Assembly: GCA_019454045.1 (NCBI GenBank)
Contig: SKCR01026814.1
Location: forward strand, 30,839 to 94,838
Source: Zanthoxylum bungeanum
Taxonomy: Eukaryota; Streptophyta; Magnoliopsida; Sapindales; Rutaceae
Reading direction: 5' to 3'
Length of the DNA stretch: 64,000 nt
Positions 21,611 through 33,393 of the stretch are shown here, in pieces. Positions within the stretch are counted from its first letter, which is position 1. Each line of letters begins with the position of its first letter. The translations under genes were made by a program, and so were the position numbers. The notes below the pieces were generated by a model, which searched no databases, was not told the DNA's origin, and worked only from the letters and a program-made list of their open reading frames with translations.

Positions 21611-22742
21611 TGAAACCCATACCTCTAAGGTTGTTTTCTGATTCTCTCCAACCTACGTTGTTCTTGTGTATTAGAAGATTGTGGAACAGTCTCATCTCTG
21701 ATGAACTGTTCGTGTTCCATTAAGGATCGGTGCCAGGAACAGAATTACTCTGATTTTCATCGAGTTTTACTTTCCTCCCACTTACCACTGCATTTAGGTA
21801 TTCCTCTTAGGAAAACTGCATGGAGAGCTACAAATTTCTTTGTTCTCTTGTGAATTGTGGAATTAGTTTCCTTACGATAACCAATTACATAATGGGCACT
21901 TATCCAATTTGGGTTGTAGTTTGGTATCATCCAAACATATGCCCAACATTCCCAAATCTTCAGGAATGAGAAATCTGATTTCTTTCATGTCCATATTTCA
22001 TATGGAGTCTGTCCAACAGACTTTGATGGAACCTGATTCAAAATAAGTATTGCAATGTTCAATGCGTATCCCGTGAAAGAAATTAGTAGCTCAGTGCGAC
22101 AAATTATTGACCTTACCATGTCCAACAAAGTTCGGTTTCTCTGTTCGGACACACCGCTCATTTGAGGTGTTCAGGGAGGAGTGCACTGTGAAAGAATACA
22201 ATACTCTTTCAAGTAATCGAGAAACTTATTACACAAGCATTTTCCACTACGGTCCAACCGCAATGTATTAATACTTTTGCCGGTCTGTTTTTCTACTTCG
22301 TGTCGAAACTAATTGATTATATCAAAAGTTTCCGACTTGTGTTTCAGAAGATACACATAACCATAACGCGATGCAACATCCGTAAAGGTTATGAAGTATT
22401 TATATCCACTTCTAGCCTAGCTAGATATGGGCCCACTTGCGTCACAATGAATGAGGGCTAACAATCGGTGGCACGTGTACCTTTACCGCTAAAAGGCGTT
22501 TGAGGCACTTTGCCTAATAAACAAGATTCGTAGACGTCATATGATTTAGGATCAAATCTGTCCAAGTATCCATTCTTCCAAATAGTGGATATACGAGTCT
22601 TGTTAATTTGTCCCAGACCACAATGCCACAAATAAGTCTCATCTGATTTATTCAATTTGAGGCTTTTGTTTGTCATATTATATGTTTGAGATTCATTTAT
22701 ATTCAAAATATAAATATTTTTATTCACATCTAATGCGTACAT
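21611..22742 (-). pseudogene. Element A integrase and pre-integrase remnant
   Basis: Integrase inserts the cDNA. The open part 22742-22458 (minus) is the GAG pre-integrase zinc-binding region: YLWHCGLGQINKTRI and YESCLLGKVPQTPFSGKG. Further on, around 22165-22130, the minus strand reads TPQMSGVSEQRNRTLLDMVRS, the conserved motif around the third catalytic acidic residue (Glu), followed by a decayed GYALNIA...VPSKSV...TPYEIW segment at about 22060-21990. Stops are scattered through it. Confidence 0.88.
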
Positions 22743-23871
22743 CTCAATATCATCTTTATAAACAAAACACCCAGTGTTCTGGAATATAAAGGTTTACCCG
22801 CAAAGGATTGAACTAGATATAAAGATAATATTTCTAGTCAAACTAGGTATATTATAACAGTTTCCTAATTTAAGTACATGCCCAAAGGGCAGTTCCAAAA
22901 CTTAGGTTCCCACAGCCAAAATAGCGACTCTCGTCCCTGATCCGACTAATAGGTCGATCTCATCTGAAGCCGGTCTCCTGCTAATCAGCAGATCCCGTAC
23001 AACAGCACATATATATGTACCACACCCAGTATCAAAATTCAATTTTAAAACTAGCAGTGTATATGTTTATGATAAACATACATGAAGTCAGAGCCTTGCC
23101 CGTCTTCACTTCCTTCATGTCTGCCTTGTCCATACGGTAGTCACGCTTCCAGTGACCCCATTTGCCACAATGTAGGCAGACGTCTTGGGATATGTCCTTA
23201 GTCTTCCTAGAAGACTGTGATGATTTTACATTTGCCCCTTTTCTTCACACCCTTAGAAGCTTTCTAAAATGCGCCTTACGCTTCTTGCCCTTTTGGAAGC
23301 TCTGGCTTTGCTTCCTTGAGCATAGCCTTTAACTCTCCAAGAGTTTTCTCTTGGTTCATGATGAACCTGCCCTAGCATTCGGGTAGAGACTATAAGATCA
23401 AATCTATGGAAGTCTCGACCTCATAGGTAATGCCCAGCTAACCTAGCTGTTCGATGTCAGTAATCATCTGCAACATCTGGTGCTTGACAGATGTATCCTC
23501 TGACATACGCGAGTGAAAGAGATTCTTTTGCAATTCATACTTCTGAGATCTAAGATTAGATCTGTGAAGATCCTTCAATTTCAACATCATACTACAAGGA
23601 TCCAATCCTTTGTTCTGACAACGAAATTAAGTAGTCATTGCGGCAAGCATGACGGATTGAGCACTAAAGTTATCATCACGATAAGTCTTCCTAAGCTCAT
23701 GCTCTACTATTTGCTCATCTCCGGGCTGAGGCCCGAGAGGTTTCTCCATCTAATAGAGTAACTTCTCAGCTTCCAGGACTATCTTGAGATTCAATTCCCA
23801 ATCTGAAAATTTACGCCGTTAAAGACATTTTCGCCCATGATTATGTCCGCAACATTAATCTTTCCAGCCAT
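22743..23871 (-). pseudogene. Element A gag and protease remnant
   Basis: A minus-strand start codon lies at 23871-23869 (MAGKINVADIIMGENVFNG). After a one-base frame change follow DWELNLKIVLEAEKLLY and GPQPGDEQIVEHELRKTYRD, typical of copia gag. The nucleocapsid knuckle lies at about 23187-23140: C-L-H-C-G-K-W-G-H-W-K-R-D-Y, a CCHC box whose last Cys is Tyr. The protease region (about 23050-22750) is decayed. The 5' part of this gag is duplicated at 50317-51122. Confidence 0.85.
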
Positions 23872-26101
23872 CTTTATTGCTATAGTCCAACTATTCAATC
23901 AACGATTTTGGGTACACTCAAAATGTAATGATTACTATAGTCCAACTATATAATCAACTACAAAGGGAGTAGTGTGTTGTACAGTCTAACTGTTCAAAGA
24001 AAGCAATATTCAATATTAGTCCAACTAATAAATTTATAACAACGATAAATTAAAATAAAAGAGCGTGTATTGGCAAGTGTTTAAAATAAATTGTAAATTT
24101 AATACTTGCCTCCCACTATTTTTCAGTGAGCCTCTAACCCTCTGTGGAGTACTCGGGAAACCTAGTTTCCTAGTGGGCTAGAATCCAGTTAAATAGCACA
24201 CAACCTTGACTTTGGCTAACAAGTTGTATGAAACTTAACTAGGTAGATCTCTAAGATCAATTAGATCTCATCCAATTCCTAGATCCAGTAGGTGGACCTC
24301 AAAGTCCGAAACATATATCCAATATATGTAAATATATCCAATATATTTCCTAACCTTTTTCCTCTAAATTAACTAAGCCTTGGTTTTGGCTCAACAAGCT
24401 TAATGATTCTAGTTAAGCGCGACCCATTGACAGTGGGAAAGCTTCGTAATCGAGGTCGATGAACAAGAAGTAACCTTGACTTTGGCCAACAAGTCACAAC
24501 TGCCCAAGACACGCGATATGTAACAAAGCTTACGTGGTTCAAACACATCCGCGATGGACAAAGGTCTTGACTTTGGCCAACAAACCAATGCCAATCTTGG
24601 ATCTTGAGAGAGAACCACTCAATGGAAGGAAAAACGCTTAATATTGAATGGGGGTTTTCGAGTAAATTTGCAACCAATTTATTATCTTTGATTAGGTCTC
24701 ATCATACACCCTTAAGCATGCATTCTAAAATCATAATAAGGTGCGAAATAAATTAATAATGATATGCATATAGATATTTAGCAAACTTTGTTCCTAGAAC
24801 AAATCTCTCTCTTTCCTCTCTCCCGCTAGCACTATCTTACTTCTTCTACCTAATTACATAATACTTCTAAAGAAAACTTATTTACATTGAGGGGAATTGG
24901 TGAGAAGATAAATACAATGAGAAAAGAGATAATAGACTGGACACACATGTCCAATTTAATAAATTCTAAATTTATTATAACAATTTCCAAAATTGCCCTC
25001 ACCCTTCTAATATCCATCTGATATACATTATTCATACAATATATCCAAGTATTAACACAAAACATGTTATTCAATCAATCTAATCTAATTAATTAATCTT
25101 TGAATTAATGACCATCCAATGTTCAAACAACGATTTGATTTGCGCGAGTCCAACTCATTTAAAAATAAATACTCAAAGTACGTATTCTTGAATTTTATCG
25201 AACTACAATTTTAAATCCAATTTAAATTGTATCCAATACTAATTCATATTTAATTCCAAATTAAATAATTACACTTATTAATAGTGCCTTTTATACTTAG
25301 ATTCTAAATCCAATCTTAATAGGTCTCAAAGGCCCAATTAAAATCCAATGTCAATTTAATTAAAGTCTAATGGGCTGTTAATTAATTCTTAAGGCATGGG
25401 CTTTGGCCAATATGGATCAAACCCAAATGCCAATGCCCAATTAAGAAATCACCATTTTTTCCAAAAAATTCAATTTAGGCCCATTAGGCCCAATTAAATT
25501 GTTTAAAGGTCCAATTGTCATATTTGGACTTTATGGAAATGGTTTTAGGCCCAATTGGATCCAACCCAATTGTCCTAAACCAAACTTGGCTAAGCCCAAT
25601 TACAACAAATTAAATTAACACATCATTCCAAATTACATATTAATTTAATTAAAGTGCAATTAAAATAATTAACCAATTAATCTAATGTTTCCAAAACACT
25701 AATTAATCCATTTTAATCATGCTCAACATTTCCAATTAATGTAAATTGAAGCAAAATCAATCTATTACATGCTTCACACTTCACGGCAATAGGGCACAAA
25801 ATAATACTCAATTTGATTTCAATCCAATTAAATCAACATACAAGATTTATTTCATGCTTTAAACATATCCAATTGTCTAAAATCAAAAAATTACCATGAT
25901 TGTTCCTAGGGCATACATTTGGCCATGCTTAGAATTTGGGGATTTTTTATGTAATCAATATTTCACAAATCCAACAATGCACAAATCCAATTCAACATCA
26001 TACAAACATAACCCTGCCATCAATTTACGCAAATCAAGCTCCAAGCCAAAAATCCCAAATTAAAGTATATGAACCCTAGATTTTCAAATCAAACTTAGGA
26101 C
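23872..26101 (-). other. Element A leader (untranslated), AT-rich
   Basis: About 2.2 kb between primer site and gag with no gene. It contains copies of CTTGACTTTGGCCAACAA (+ strand 24204 variant, 24379 variant, 24474, 24566) and hairpins with TCCAA loops such as 25247-25267. Polypyrimidine and 'CCCAATTAA' repeats fill 25300-25800. The frames at 24369-24677 are shadows. Confidence 0.75.
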
Positions 26102-26113
26102 GCTATGATACCA
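26102..26113 (-). other. Element A primer-binding site
   Basis: Minus strand TGGTATCATAGC lies one base from the LTR. It differs at one base from TGGTATCAGAGC (initiator tRNA-Met type). Confidence 0.88.
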
Positions 26114-26114
26114 T

Positions 26115-28076
26115 TGTTAGTGTTCCTAGAACATGCCAAGGATCTCTAAGAGTGATTCGTGTGTGAGTATATCAAAGAGAGTTGCGAAGATTACTTACTT
26201 TGATTGGATGAGTTTCAAAACTCTTCTTTGTTGTGTAGAAGCTCCAAGCCTTCAAATTGAATTCCAAACTCTTGGATTAGTTTCCCTATCATCTTTATTT
26301 GTCTATTTAAAGTGATAGCTTGCTTGAATTTTTGCAACAAAAATCCATGGAGGGAGAGAAGAGCTCACAATTTTTGCTTGGAGGGGAGAATGAATAGTGC
26401 ATTTTTGATTTCCAAAATCTAATACAATAATAATGACTTCCAAAGTTGGTAAAAAAAATTTCCAAAAAGCAAATGTATTTTACAAGTTTCCATTTAAAAC
26501 AACCAACTACTTCTATCACCAAAAAGGTGATTATGATGTAAGTTGGTGGGACCCACTTAAAATTCAAAATTTAAGTGGCTTGCTCAACACACTTCGAACT
26601 CGGGTTTGTTTAATCCAATTAAAATAATTTTCCATCGCGACTTAATTAAATCCAATTTAATTAAATAATAATGTCTAGTAAAATTATTACGGAAGTCGCT
26701 CGCGAATTAATTCCAAATTAATTCTTTTGCTTGAATTAAAATCCAATTTTAATTCCTTGTTGAAACTGATTTCAATTAATATATCCGATATATTATTTTA
26801 GCCCAAATAAATAAATTAAATAGAAAAATCTAATTTAATTATTAAATTTATTTTACCGATTAATTCCAAATTAATCGTGTTCTCTCCTCTCAACGAATTT
26901 AATCCCAGATAACTTCTCGACGCAATTAATCCCAGATTAATTCTTTCTCTGTTAATTAATCCCAAATTAATTCTTGCCGTAATTAATCCCATATTAATTT
27001 TCTCTCTCATAATTAATCCCAGATTAATTCTGTTCGAGTCAAATCTCATCGGTGAATCTTTGGGAAGCGACCCAAGAGATCCATGGATATGTTGGCAGTA
27101 AATACGGTCATCGGACTATCCGAACACGTGCGTACCCGGTACCACGTTCTTACTGATTTACAAGACATGGTTGGCTTCTAGCAAAGCATCGTGCCTACCC
27201 AATTCTCCAGAAATATTCTTTAAAGGAATATATAATCTTTATCAGGCATAATATGCTAAGTATTACGTATAACGATCCAGTATCGGATGTCACATGCTAG
27301 GCCTGGGGCTGGAATTGTATTTGCCCCATACGAATCATATATCGGATCACTGGTAACTTGTCTCTATAATCGGATAATCATGACCTAGTCATATTATCCC
27401 GATGACTACAGTACATAAGAGTATCAGTTCCGTATCCTTGCGTGATCATCATCTCCATATGACTGAAGTGATATTTCCATCTTGACATCACACCCAATAC
27501 ACTACGATTCTCAGTATACCCAGAAGAGGCGTACACAGAACCTGTTAAAGCCTCGGACGACTAAAACCAAAGTATACTGATTGTCGCAAGTATTAGCGAT
27601 GCAAGTCTCAAGTTAAGACCAAATACACCTACCCTGATTCGGATTCCCATAGACACATAGTCATACTACCAGTGGGATTCTGATGGGTCTATCCAGAGCA
27701 AAGATGTTCCCGAACCATCGGTAAACAGAACCTCCTATCACACTTGCATAAGTATCTTATACTTAAATATATGAGAACTATGTTGTTAAGCTTCTATAAC
27801 GCACACAAGTGTAATATTACCCTATTCTGCATTATCGATGTCCAGTCTCGATAATACTACGACTAGGGATATTTAATGATTAAACCTTTCATGGATTATT
27901 ATTGTCTCATATCTTATTAATATGATATTAATCATATGGACTTTTATCATTTATATATCTAGGTAATCCAATTACAAATGATAAAAGAGCAATTTCCTTT
28001 GTCACATAGTTAATTTTGTACAAGAACATCATGTTCTTTACGAAATAGTGATGCTATAGGTCATAATTGTCCAACA
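26115..28076 (-). repeat. Element A LTR (5' LTR in element orientation)
   Basis: TGTTAGTG to CCAACA, 1962 bp, equal in length to the other LTR. The hairpin array is conserved at about 26641-27030. Followed by ATTTA. Confidence 0.95.
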
Positions 28077-28129
28077 ATTTATATGTGTATATGATACCGT
28101 GGATTGGCACTAGAGCAAGTGGGAGCAAT
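28077..28129 (+). other. Element C interior resumes; C polypurine tract
   Basis: Begins with the right ATTTA copy (28077-28081). AGCAAGTGGGAGCAA (28115-28129) is the purine tract that touches the C 3' LTR. Confidence 0.85.
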
Positions 28130-30655
28130 TGTTAGGGTTGGTGCTCGGAGTGCCAATTCGGATCGTATTTATGTCCGATTCTTGAATATGAACAATTCTT
28201 TTTTCCATAATGTTACTTATTTAATGGTAGCACCTCTTGTCTTTTATATACATATTTGATCTAATTACGATTAGATATCTAATTATGATTAGATTGAAAC
28301 TAAATGTGATTTAGTGATACGTGTATATTAGATAAAGACCCTAGGATTTACAATGTAGTGCGTAGTTACAACGTAGTTTGTAATTGATTTTGGGAAGCGT
28401 CACTATAAGTTGTACATCCTTAAATAAAGTTTCTGGTCAAGATTTATTAACACGGGTCGGTTAGTAAAATTCGCTGAGACCAGTACATGTCGTATATCGT
28501 GACTTGGTCCGATAGTTTATCCCAATGAACCATGAGTCTCAGGAGACTCGTATAGACATGTAGGTGTTTATTTGATTAATACTGATTGACTCATTAAAGA
28601 TTTCCTAATAGATGGTACACCAACGTCATTAGTAATCTTCTCGAGTTGAGCAAGCATAGTGGTCCTTCGACTTGAGATACCACAGTGGATATATCAGTTA
28701 TCCTCCACACTTTGATGGCAGTCACGTCACCGATCTTTTTAGATCAGACCTCCACTTTTTCATTGGGTGTGGACTGATGCTCATGATATCCAGTGCATAT
28801 CAAGATAGAATCCGTCAGCCCTGTGTACATGGCATATGTATCATGCACATGTTTGCGATCTAGTAAATCCATGGCCGTGGTATAACTTCGGAAGCAAGTT
28901 CCGAGTGTTATTTAGAGATCGTAAATTTGAAAGTCGACTATATTATACCATAAGGATTTGACATTCTTATCTATATCCCAGGTATAATATGGATAGCCTG
29001 TGACGGAGGGATTATACATATGCAATGACCTCAACTTGCATAGTTTAGCGAGATTATTTGTGGTCTTCATAATTCATAAGTGGGTGAATTATGGACGCGA
29101 AATTGGATTTCGTGACGGATAAACCTAAACTTAGAGAGTCCCACAATATGAAGTGTACTCGTTGAGCACTTGGGCAACGCGTTATGAAAAACACAGATTA
29201 TTCATAATACTTCACCGGATTAAATGGGTTAATTCGAATCGTTTAAACGGTTAAATGAAAAAACATGATTTAGGGGATTTTTTCAATTAATAATTAATAT
29301 GTATTTATATTTGATACAAAATTTGATTTGATACATATTAATTAATTGTCAAATGAGACTTTGACACATACCATTAATATATGTATTTGTTATTTAATGT
29401 AAATAAAAATACATATATAATAATAATTATATTAATTAATTATTTAAATATTTAAATGTTAAATATTTGAATAATTAAATGAAATACTTTTTCATAATTG
29501 TTATGAAAAATATTTGATTATTATTGGTTACAAATGGCATGATTTTATTAAGCTTGAAGTGTACAAATTTGATTTGTCAAATTAAAGCTTATTATATTTA
29601 ATTAGATTAAATTATAAAATTGACCATAATACTCCTCTAAGGTCGGCAAATGCATGTTAAAAGGAGAAGAATTTTACTTTTCTCTTTCATGGCTTCCAAT
29701 GGCCGAATCTATCTTCCAAAACACTCCCAAATTTTGCTTGATGATTCAACAAAGAAGAAAGTGAAGAATTCAAGGAAAAACTTAAAGAAAGTTGAAGATT
29801 AGTAGGTACTCTTTAATATTCTTAAGTGTAGAAAATTAGTTTCTTGTTCTTGAATTACTAGAATGGTTCTAGGGTTTATTTACTTCTTAGAATTTGGGGC
29901 TTTTTGATTTGGAGGATGGATTTGAAGGCTTGGTGCATGTGTGAAGTAGATTGAATGATATTATTGTAATAAATGTTCAATTTGATCATTGGATGATATG
30001 TTGCCATTCTAGAGTGTTATGACCACTCTTTTGATGCCTAGAATTGTTCTTGGGTGCTTCATTGGTGGTGGATTGGATTGGTGTTTGTATTAATATGATC
30101 AATATTGAGAAAGTTGGATTAAAGCATGAAAAATTGATAATTTTTGTTACAAAATCAGATCTGGAAATTTTGGGTTTATTGTGATGAAAATTATGTCACA
30201 TAAATGTATTGGATGTGTTTTGGGTGTTGGAACAATTACCGGAAGCTGTTTCGGAGTTGAAATATGCGAAAACGGTGAAAAACGACGTTACCGGTGACTT
30301 TTGAGCCAACCGGGTGAGGGCTGCCCAAACAGTGAATTATTCACTGTTCGGGCAGCCCATGAACTGCCCTAATAATATTGGGGTTGACCTGGGCAGCCCT
30401 CATATGCATTGGGTGGTCAGTTCGGTCAAAAACGCGTTTTATGTCATTTAACGGAAAAATATTTTCGTAAAAGTTTCGCGATGTTTCTTAACTATTTATG
30501 TCATTATTTGATATCGAATAAATATCTTTAGGTGAAATATGAATGAATTATTCATATTGGATATTGAATAATTTATTCGGTAATTTATAAAGTTTTAAAA
30601 TTACGATTTCACCCGAACCGCGAGCTTCCGCTGCGCCCGCGCCAAAACCCCAACA
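28130..30655 (+). repeat. Element C 3' LTR
   Basis: TGTTAGGGTTGGTG to CCCCAACA, 2526 bp, collinear with 3785-6315. Followed by AATAT (30656-30660). Confidence 0.95.
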
Positions 30656-30935
30656 AATATTATGTGTAACTCCTAGGAAAATTTTATTTATTTATTTAAT
30701 TATTACATCTGTGTGTGATTGCATGTGTGTGTTGAATGACATTTGTGTGTGTCATCGATGTAAGCCCTCACGAGACTATAACTCATCCACTAGGGTCGCC
30801 TAGGGGTTTAAAGGCTTGTGCATATGCTTAAGGCAATAGTGATCCCTACAATAGTGGCTTAGGTTAATTTAGTTTTAGTTTGTTTATTTTTAGTTATTTT
30901 GCTCGAGGACTAGCAAAATGTTACGTTTGGGGGTG
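30656..30935 (+). mobile_element. Element G resumes: end of interior and polypurine tract
   Basis: Begins with the right AATAT copy. It is noncoding and ends with GTTTGGGGGTG (about 30925-30935), the purine tract typical of Athila-like gypsy elements, directly before the 3' LTR. Confidence 0.8.
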
Positions 30936-32253
30936 TGATGAGCGATTAATATGCATATATTTACCGCCCATCTAGCTTGATGTTTTGTGAGTTATCTAAG
31001 GTTTTATGAACGTTTTGATGTATTTTAGGCTCGTTTTGTATGTAAAAATAATATCGAGACTCAATGGAAAAAACGGGGGATAAAAACGGCAAAATATGGA
31101 GCAATTTGGGGAAAATTGGGAGTCAAAACGTGAGTCGCAACACTGGATTGCACATCGCGACACGTGAATGACGAAACAAGGCCGAGAATTTAGCGATGGC
31201 ACATCACGACGCGCTGGTGAAAGTGAAGAGTGTGTTGCGACATGATCAATGCGCCTCTTGACGTGTGTTGCGGAACCAGATTTGGCCCAGACTCAATTTT
31301 AAGCAGGAAACACTCCCCAGACCTTCTATATAAGCAACAACTCGTCCCAAAACCTAGGAGGGGGGTTTTATAACCTACTTTTACAGCCACCAAAAGAGAT
31401 TTTTGAAGGAGAAGACAAAGACAAATCAAATGAGCACATCACAGGAGCTCAACAGAAATAAGCGAAAGACTGGCGATCTCGATAGAGTTTCTTCTTTCCT
31501 TTACTTGCTTAATGTTTATTTATCTTTGTTTAATTATTTAGAGTTTCTGAGCATGTGTAGTAACTAAACCTCTAATATAGGGTTGTGATGAAACCTGTAT
31601 TTATGAACTTATAAATTGATTTTCTTATATTATGTGTGATGGTTTGGTTTATTTATTGAATCTTATATTTAATGCTTCCTGTTACCTGATCACCATTAGG
31701 ATTGATGTGGTAAACTTAGATGAACTTGACAAAGGAATTTTAAGTTTAGCCTTAGATTCAATAGTACACGTCTTATTTTAGGGATTTCCCTCCAAGATAG
31801 AAATATACATGTAGGGCGGTGTAGCCATAATTGGAACTTATTGTTAATGAATTTAGGGTGATTAGTTAACATAGAAATATAGTTAATTAATTTACTTTGG
31901 ATATTTTCACTCGACCATCGAAAGGGGGTTGTGGATATCTTAGTGTTCCAGGTTAATAAATCAATATATTACACAAATATAGGATAACCAATTAATATTT
32001 AGAATAATACCGGTTGGATTCACAACCCTGTATGTGTTCACTCATTGATTATATCAACAAATTTCCAATTTATATTTATTTGCATTAGCCTTAGTTCAAC
32101 TTAAATTAAAATCACATTTAATTTTAATTAGATACTCGTAGGTAATTAGTTTTAATAATTAATAACATAGGTGATAAGTCCTCGTGGGATCGATAACTTT
32201 TTATTCTATTTGAGCGATACGTACGCTTGCGTAACTTGTGAAAATAGCAATCA
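30936..32253 (+). repeat. Element G 3' LTR
   Basis: Starts TGATGAGCGATTAATATGCA directly after the purine tract. The most likely end is GCAATCA at 32253, giving TGAT/ATCA tips; the exact end is uncertain within about 10 bp. The 5' LTR is outside the window or lost. Frames at 30996-31429 are shadows. Confidence 0.75.
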
Positions 32254-32388
32254 ATAAACAAAAAAAAATGTTTACAAATTTTAGTACATTAATTATTGAG
32301 TAATTTTAGGTAGAATGAGACTATTTTTTCTCTATACAATAACATAGCTAAAACATTGATTTAATTAGACAATTTATTTTTATAAAAT
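32254..32388. other. Unassigned AT-rich spacer
   Basis: 135 bp between the G 3' LTR and the H 5' LTR. It begins with an A run. It may be flanking DNA into which both elements inserted; nothing else is seen. Confidence 0.5.
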
Positions 32389-32732
32389 TGTAGAATCTAA
32401 CTGCCATCAATCTCGCTGCCATGCATGCATCACCACCATCATTGCATGACTCCAAACAAATTTAGGTGGAGTGTTGAAAATGATAGAAGCTTACAAAATA
32501 ATTTTAGGTGCATTTGTTATTTTGTTGACTTTTTAAGTCATGAATTTTACTTCAAATAGAGAGCTCATTTGTGAGCTCAAAGCATCTCAAACATTAAGCT
32601 TTAAGACAAGAAAGCTTAGAGAGTGTAGAGAGTGAGGTGTTTTTTTATAGAGTTTAAACACTTAAAAAGATTATGTTCTTGTAGTAATAGAATTCATTTT
32701 TCCTCATACTCTTCAGTGATCAGAGAATCACA
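32389..32732 (+). repeat. Element H 5' LTR
   Basis: About 344 bp, from TGTAGAATCT to about GAATCACA. The end is placed by the primer site at 32738. It contains GAGCTCATTTGTGAGCTC near 32570. Confidence 0.75.
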
Positions 32733-32737
32733 AGAAG

Positions 32738-32749
32738 TGGTTTCAGAGC
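32738..32749 (+). other. Element H primer-binding site
   Basis: TGGTTTCAGAGC differs at one base from TGGTATCAGAGC (initiator tRNA-Met type). Confidence 0.85.
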
Positions 32750-33393
32750 TTTGGTTATACATTGGGGTGTAAAATCGAAGAACAGAACTCGGTTCGGAAA
32801 TTTTAGGTTTCGGGAAGTTGTCAAAAAATCAATTTTCAGAATACCATCAGCTTGTTCACGTTGAGATGAGCATGATGGTATTTTCCAGCGATCGAATTGA
32901 GGTCCAGATTTCCCACGTGCCTTGATACGCAACACGCACCGCACTCACCATCCGAAGGTTGAAGACGACCACTTCACCGCACAGTTAACACACAGTCAGC
33001 TCCGCGTCAGCGCACAATTAGCGACATGACAACGCATAGTCAGCGTCATATTAGCGCCACATCATCTGCCATGTAGCATCATATCCCACTTTTTCCACGT
33101 CAGTGGACACATGGCAGACACATCAGCATCCCTGGTAAAATTCATTGAGCCCCTGAAATCATTGAAATTTATATTTTAGCCCCAAAAGTTTTAGAACTTT
33201 ATAAATCGGTCCCTGAGTCGGATTTGGACAAATGAAGTATCTAATCCACCATTTTTTTACCATTCCGGATGCAACGATGACCTCAGATTTGTGAAAATCA
33301 ATCCCAATTTTGTCCTATTTTTATTTTAAACTTTAAACTTAAAATGGAAATGGAAGATTCATTTTCTAGTGCAATGATCAAGCTGACAGAACT
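32750..33393 (+). pseudogene. Element H leader and gag start
   Basis: The leader has the CAGCGCCAC/GCGTCAGCGCAC-rich block (about 32990-33120) that is common in Tork-type copia leaders. An ATG at 33350 opens MEDSFSSAMIKLTEL, the usual Tork gag start (MEDSS..AMIKLTGTNW). Homology ends after about 15 codons at 33393, where fragment J begins. The rest of gag is missing from the window. Confidence 0.8.

Larger units (their letters stand above)
10583..28076 (-). mobile_element. Element A: copia LTR retrotransposon, interrupted by D
   Basis: Two LTRs of exactly 1962 bp (10583-12544 and 26115-28076) are flanked by ATTTA. On the minus strand the order is 5' LTR, primer site (26102-26113), leader, gag with a zinc knuckle, integrase, RT, RNase H, purine tract (12545-12557), 3' LTR. 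The left LTR tip is mutated (TATTAG for TGTTAG; CCAAAA for CCAACA). By eye, the first 130 LTR bases differ at about 8 sites, so A is younger than or similar in age to its host C. Its RNase H region is split by element D. The polyprotein is broken by many stops. Confidence 0.95.
3785..30655 (+). mobile_element. Element C: copia-type LTR retrotransposon, interrupted by A
   Basis: Two LTRs of about 2.53 kb in direct orientation (3785-6315 and 28130-30655) begin TGTTAGGG and end CCCCAACA. They are flanked by AATAT duplications and have an initiator-Met-type primer site after the 5' LTR and a purine-rich tract before the 3' LTR. The interior without inserts is only about 4.3 kb (6316-10582 plus 28077-28129) and holds decayed pol scraps, so C was nonautonomous or heavily deleted. 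By eye, the first 265 bases of the two LTRs differ at about 20 places. Element A sits inside C, 53 bp from its 3' LTR. Confidence 0.93.

Noticed and set aside
23513..23761. Plus-strand frame repeated at 50361-50609, suggesting a conserved gene
   Set aside because: It is antisense to the A-family gag. The repetition comes from the duplicated gag fragment.
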